Below are positions 5,913-8,595 of a stretch of 8,595 nucleotides of DNA, in pieces. Origin of the DNA: Bryobacterales bacterium (GTDB lineage Bacteria > Acidobacteriota > Terriglobia > Bryobacterales > Bryobacteraceae). Where the stretch lies: the NCBI GenBank assembly GCA_003132865.1, contig PKYZ01000580.1:1-8595 (forward strand), read 5' to 3'. The notes beneath the pieces are model-generated. The model did no database searches, was not told the origin of the DNA, and saw only the letters and a program-made list of their open reading frames with translations. Every line of letters begins with the position of its first letter. The stretch's first letter is position 1. Made by a program: the position numbers and the translations under genes.

Positions 5913-6376
5913 CTAGTTCGGGGGCGCATAGGGCTGCGACCGCTGGTACATCTTGCCTAGCGGCGAGCAGGCACACGGCGCGTGGGCCGTATCCACCTCC
6001 GAAAGCACCGTGTGCCTATTACGACCGGATCCGCGCAGCGAACGACGGCCGGTGGATCGGCTTCGAGCCGATCGTCCAAAGCGTCTACGAACGGCTCTTG
6101 GTGCCGGGCGATACGGCCGGCGATCTCACGACGGCCGTCGGATCATTCCGTACCAGCAGCCACGCCCGGTTTGCGGGATAATAATACGGAGAGATCACTT
6201 TTACGAGACAGCGAGACAATGCCTGGCCGGCTATCGGCGTTCTGGTGGGCGTGGTGGCTGCGGCCGGCAGTTTCATGCGTTCCGATCACGAGTTCGGCCC
6301 GTTGCCAGTTTCCGAATCGAGAGCGCCCACAGAAAAGTATCGGGAGCCGACGCTCTGACTACTCCCGTAGAAAGCA
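5913..6376 (+). other. Degenerate region without a convincing gene
   Basis: No single frame here looks like an intact gene. Two stretches have protein-like composition. One (6014-6181, frame ending at TAA) reads AYYDRIRAANDGRWIGFEP and YERLLVPGDTA, loosely like the part before the glycine motif of FkbM-type methyltransferases, but the DVGAN-type motif that should follow is missing. The other (6185-6358) reads RDNAWPAIGVLVGVVAAAGS and then an acidic tail; it contains a potential membrane helix but has no ATG, GTG or TTG at a sensible place before it. Both are in the same frame, separated by two TAA codons. They may be remnants of a lost upstream member of the downstream operon. A promoter for the 6377 operon is expected here, but I cannot point to one. 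Confidence 0.35.
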
Positions 6377-7045
6377 ATGACACCCATCCCGCTCGATGAG
6401 GTAAGGTCAGAGCCTCGCCCCCGGGCCGCTGTTGTCGTCGCCCATCCGGACGACGAGACGTTCTGGTGCGGCGGCTACATACTGACCCATCCGGAGTTTC
6501 TTTGGCGCATCGTGACGTTATGCAGAGCAATAGATCCAGACCGCGCGCCAAGGTTCCGCCGGGTCTTGCAGCGATTGGGGGCGGAGGGTGAGATGGCGGA
6601 TCTCGACGATGGACCGGACCAGGCGCCGCTGCCAGTCGAGCAGGTTCAGGAGACCACCGCCCGGTTACTGGCTGGAAGCAGCTACAACCTGATTTTGACC
6701 CACGGCCCAAAGGGCGAGTACACACGGCACCGTCGACACGCGGAGTGCTGCCAGACCGTCGTTGAGCTTTGGCGATCGGGCGCTATCGACACAAGGCAAT
6801 TGTGGCTGTTTGCTTACGAAGACGGGGGCCGGGCGTATTTGCCTCGTGTCCGCGACGACGCCGATCGGCGGGACGTATTGACAGACGACGTCTGGCTCGA
6901 AAAGCGGCGGCTGATTACGGACTTTTACGGGTTTGGGCCGGACAGTTGGGAAGCACAGACCACTCCGCGAGAAGAAGGCTTCTGGTGCTTTGACTCGGCA
7001 CAAGCAGCGGTAAACCGCGCAGGACCCTGGGAGCAACAATTGTGA
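6377..7045 (+). CDS. PIG-L/LmbE family zinc deacetylase
   Basis: The predicted protein has 222 residues, usual for the family. PIG-L enzymes remove N-acetyl groups from N-acetylglucosamine-type sugars; known members act in GPI, mycothiol, bacillithiol and antibiotic pathways. The hallmark AHPDDE is at 22-27: H23 and D26 would bind zinc and D25 act as general base. The second motif, THGPKGEYTRHRRHAE, is at 108-123 and supplies the third zinc ligand, H121. All core residues are present. The start is the ATG at 6377, with only a weak purine-rich stretch upstream. The stop TGA (7043-7045) overlaps the GTG start of the next gene by 4 nt, a strong sign of coupled translation with the glycosyltransferase. 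The C-terminal 50 residues (about 170-222) are less conserved and may form a substrate cap. Substrate unknown; a glycan or glycoside made by the partner is likely. Confidence 0.9.
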   Translation: MTPIPLDEVRSEPRPRAAVVVAHPDDETFWCGGYILTHPEFLWRIVTLCRAIDPDRAPRFRRVLQRLGAEGEMADLDDGPDQAPLPVEQVQETTARLLAGSSYNLILTHGPKGEYTRHRRHAECCQTVVELWRSGAIDTRQLWLFAYEDGGRAYLPRVRDDADRRDVLTDDVWLEKRRLITDFYGFGPDSWEAQTTPREEGFWCFDSAQAAVNRAGPWEQQL

Positions 7046-8184
7046 AAGTGCTTGTGCTGACCGAATACCCGCCTTCGGCGGCCGGCCTGGCGACGCAGGG
7101 TCAGCTATTTTGCAGGGGCCTGCGCGAGATCGGCGTGGATGTCCACCCGGTACACTTCGAATCGCCCCAGGAAAAGGAATGGTACTACCGCTGGTTCCAG
7201 CCGGACGTGGTGGTCGGCATAGGGTTCTGGGGCCATATTCCGCACCTGGTCCTCCACCCGCAGCAGTTTGGGATGAAGTGCGTGCCATGGCTCGTGGCCG
7301 ATGGTTATGTCGCTGCACACCTCGACGTGCTGAACGCTCTGCCGCTGATCCTGGTCACCTCTCACTGGGTGAAGGAGACATACATCAGGGATGGCATCAG
7401 GGGGGACAATATCGAGGTGCTGCCGGTGGGTTGCGACACGGACAGCTTCGCGCCGCACAGCCGCGACGACCTGAAGGTCCGATCGATCCGCGAGGCCATG
7501 GGAGTGTCTGATGGCCAGATCATGATCCTGACCGTCGGCGGCGACGCGGCGTCCAAGGGCGCCCAGGAGGTCATGCAGGCGCTGGCGCTGATTGATGCCG
7601 AGGCGCCCGACTGGAGATATGTCTGCAAAGTTTGGCCTCAGCCGCGCACGGTCCAACAGAACTTGATCGACCTCCAACTGGCGGCGGATTTGGGCATCGG
7701 CAAGAAGGTCACCTACTCCACCAACGTGGTCTCGCACAATTTCATGCCCTACTTGTTGGCCGCCTGCGATATCTACGCCGCACCATCGCGGCTGGAGGGT
7801 TTCGGAATGATTCAGGTGGAGGCTAACGCCTGCGCAAGGCCGGTGATCGCGACCAACGCGATGGCATTTCTCGACACGATGGTGCACGGCGAAACGGCAT
7901 TCCTGGCGGAAGTAGCGGAGGAGAGGAAGATCGGCGAGGCGGTGTTCGGAGAAGGCCACGGGATCGACGATAGCCATCGTATCGTGTTTCCAAACCCGCG
8001 GACCGCCGAGTACCGGGCCAGCGTGCCCGACATCGCCAGGTACCTCCTGGCACTCATGCAGGACAGCGGTCTGCGGCAGGGGATGGGCGAAGCGGGCCGA
8101 AAACACGTGGTCGAGTTGTTCGATTATCGCCAGGTGGCCAGGCGTTTTCTGAAGATCGTGTCCGACCGATTGGGAATTCAGTAG
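7042..8184 (+). CDS. GT4-family (GT-B fold) glycosyltransferase
   Basis: The predicted protein has 380 residues, standard for GT4. It should transfer a sugar from a nucleotide-sugar donor with retention of configuration, in the cytoplasm. The N-terminal acceptor domain starts MKVLVLTEYPPSAAGLATQG with the glycine-rich loop after strand one. Around 102-133 is LILVTSHWVKETYIRDG, then IEVLPVGCDTDSF, the usual entry to the C-terminal donor domain. The donor domain shows ILTVGGDAASKGAQEVMQAL (162-181), K196 in VCKVWP, and SRLEGFGMIQVEANAC (249-264), where E252 and E260 form the E-x7-E motif. The GTG start overlaps the deacetylase stop by 4 nt; no ATG lies near. It is not an obvious BshA or MshA by its N-terminus, although the pairing with a PIG-L protein recalls those thiol-sugar pathways. 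Acceptor and donor are unknown. Confidence 0.92.
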   Translation: MKVLVLTEYPPSAAGLATQGQLFCRGLREIGVDVHPVHFESPQEKEWYYRWFQPDVVVGIGFWGHIPHLVLHPQQFGMKCVPWLVADGYVAAHLDVLNALPLILVTSHWVKETYIRDGIRGDNIEVLPVGCDTDSFAPHSRDDLKVRSIREAMGVSDGQIMILTVGGDAASKGAQEVMQALALIDAEAPDWRYVCKVWPQPRTVQQNLIDLQLAADLGIGKKVTYSTNVVSHNFMPYLLAACDIYAAPSRLEGFGMIQVEANACARPVIATNAMAFLDTMVHGETAFLAEVAEERKIGEAVFGEGHGIDDSHRIVFPNPRTAEYRASVPDIARYLLALMQDSGLRQGMGEAGRKHVVELFDYRQVARRFLKIVSDRLGIQ

Positions 8185-8200
8185 AGAGTAAGGCAACGAG

Positions 8201-8595
8201 GTGCGAGTCCTCATCGACCCAGCCTTGTACGCCATCGAGGTGGCCATGTTTATGGACGAGAAATCGCTTGCCTCCATTGATCAGGCCAAAGAGGCGGCCC
8301 TCCGGGTTCTGCTCCACAACGCGCGGGGGCCGTTTCAAGGACTGCCCCGGGCCGCTGGGTGGGGATACCCGGAACCTTACACGCGGGACCTGATGATTTC
8401 AGCCCTGGGCTTTCTGGCCACCGGCAACGAGGAACTTGCCGACGCGCTGCGGCGCACACTATTGGCGCTGGCAACCAATCAGACGCCGCACGGCCTCGTC
8501 CCATCACTCGCGCACGATCCGGCTGACCGTGGCGCCAGCGATACGACGCCGCTGTTCCTCTTTGGTCTGGCATTGTACAGGAAATCGGCCAACCA
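8201..8595 (+). CDS. Six-hairpin glycosidase-like protein (amylo-alpha-1,6-glucosidase/invertase type), partial
   Basis: 131 codons are visible before the right edge. I place the start at GTG 8201, with TAAGG (8189-8193) 7 nt upstream and 16 bases after the glycosyltransferase stop; an in-frame ATG at 8246 is an alternative. The frame has GLPRAAGWGYPEPYTRDLMI, FLATGNEELADALRRTLLAL, QTPHGLVPSLAHD and SDTTPLFLFGLALY. The pattern of an aromatic-rich stretch before RD (D63), repeated helices and D-T-T-x-L-F is typical of (alpha/alpha)6-barrel glycosidases such as glycogen debranching C-terminal domains and GH100-type invertases. No signal peptide is visible, so a cytoplasmic enzyme is likely. The catalytic acid region lies partly beyond the window, so the exact GH family cannot be fixed. 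Same strand and tight spacing place it in one operon with the deacetylase and glycosyltransferase. Confidence 0.72.
   Translation, partial: MRVLIDPALYAIEVAMFMDEKSLASIDQAKEAALRVLLHNARGPFQGLPRAAGWGYPEPYTRDLMISALGFLATGNEELADALRRTLLALATNQTPHGLVPSLAHDPADRGASDTTPLFLFGLALYRKSAN

Noticed and set aside
7105..8277. Minus-strand frame of about 390 codons
   Set aside because: It lies antisense to a complete GT4 glycosyltransferase with an intact E-x7-E motif; high-GC codon bias commonly opens such frames.

Overview
The window reads as chromosomal DNA of a high-GC Gram-negative bacterium, most likely an Acidobacterium of the Solibacter/Bryobacteraceae type. The clues are a PEP-CTERM secreted protein, a TolB-like/TPR membrane protein with the N-terminal module common in that group, a kinesin-light-chain-like TPR protein, and YD-repeat (RHS) fragments. 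This placement is family-based inference; there is no rRNA or other taxonomic marker except a partial infC.

Layout from left to right. (1) Positions 1-446, minus strand: most of translation initiation factor IF-3, running off the left edge. (2) Positions 681-2620, plus strand: a TolB-like/TPR membrane protein whose N-terminal part is split by two apparent one-base insertions; the last 493 codons are open. (3) Positions 2640-4996, minus strand: a PEP-CTERM secreted protein, a secreted TPR protein interrupted by an in-frame TGA, and a TylF/MycF-type O-methyltransferase, with two hairpins between the last two. (4) About 5068-6376, plus strand: a graveyard of broken reading frames. It has an RHS/YD-repeat tail, a small secreted TonB-C-like protein overlapping that tail by ATGA and carrying two apparent one-base deletions, a second RHS scrap, and unassigned fragments. 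(5) Positions 6377-8595, plus strand: a tight, intact operon of a PIG-L/LmbE zinc deacetylase, a GT4 glycosyltransferase (4-nt overlap) and a six-hairpin glycosidase-like protein (16-nt gap) that runs off the right edge.

Functional picture. The right-hand operon looks like a small carbohydrate module: glycosyl transfer, N-deacetylation and a glucosidase-type enzyme. The PEP-CTERM protein and the O-methyltransferase fit a cell-surface or exopolysaccharide setting but are not clearly linked to it. The most striking feature is the concentration of frame disruptions in the accessory genes between 681 and about 6370, while infC, the PEP-CTERM gene, the methyltransferase and the three right-hand genes are intact. 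Either this is a decaying accessory region or the assembly carries indel errors; the sequence alone cannot decide. I found no convincing new defence or mobile system, no CRISPR array, no tRNA or rRNA and no insertion sequence.
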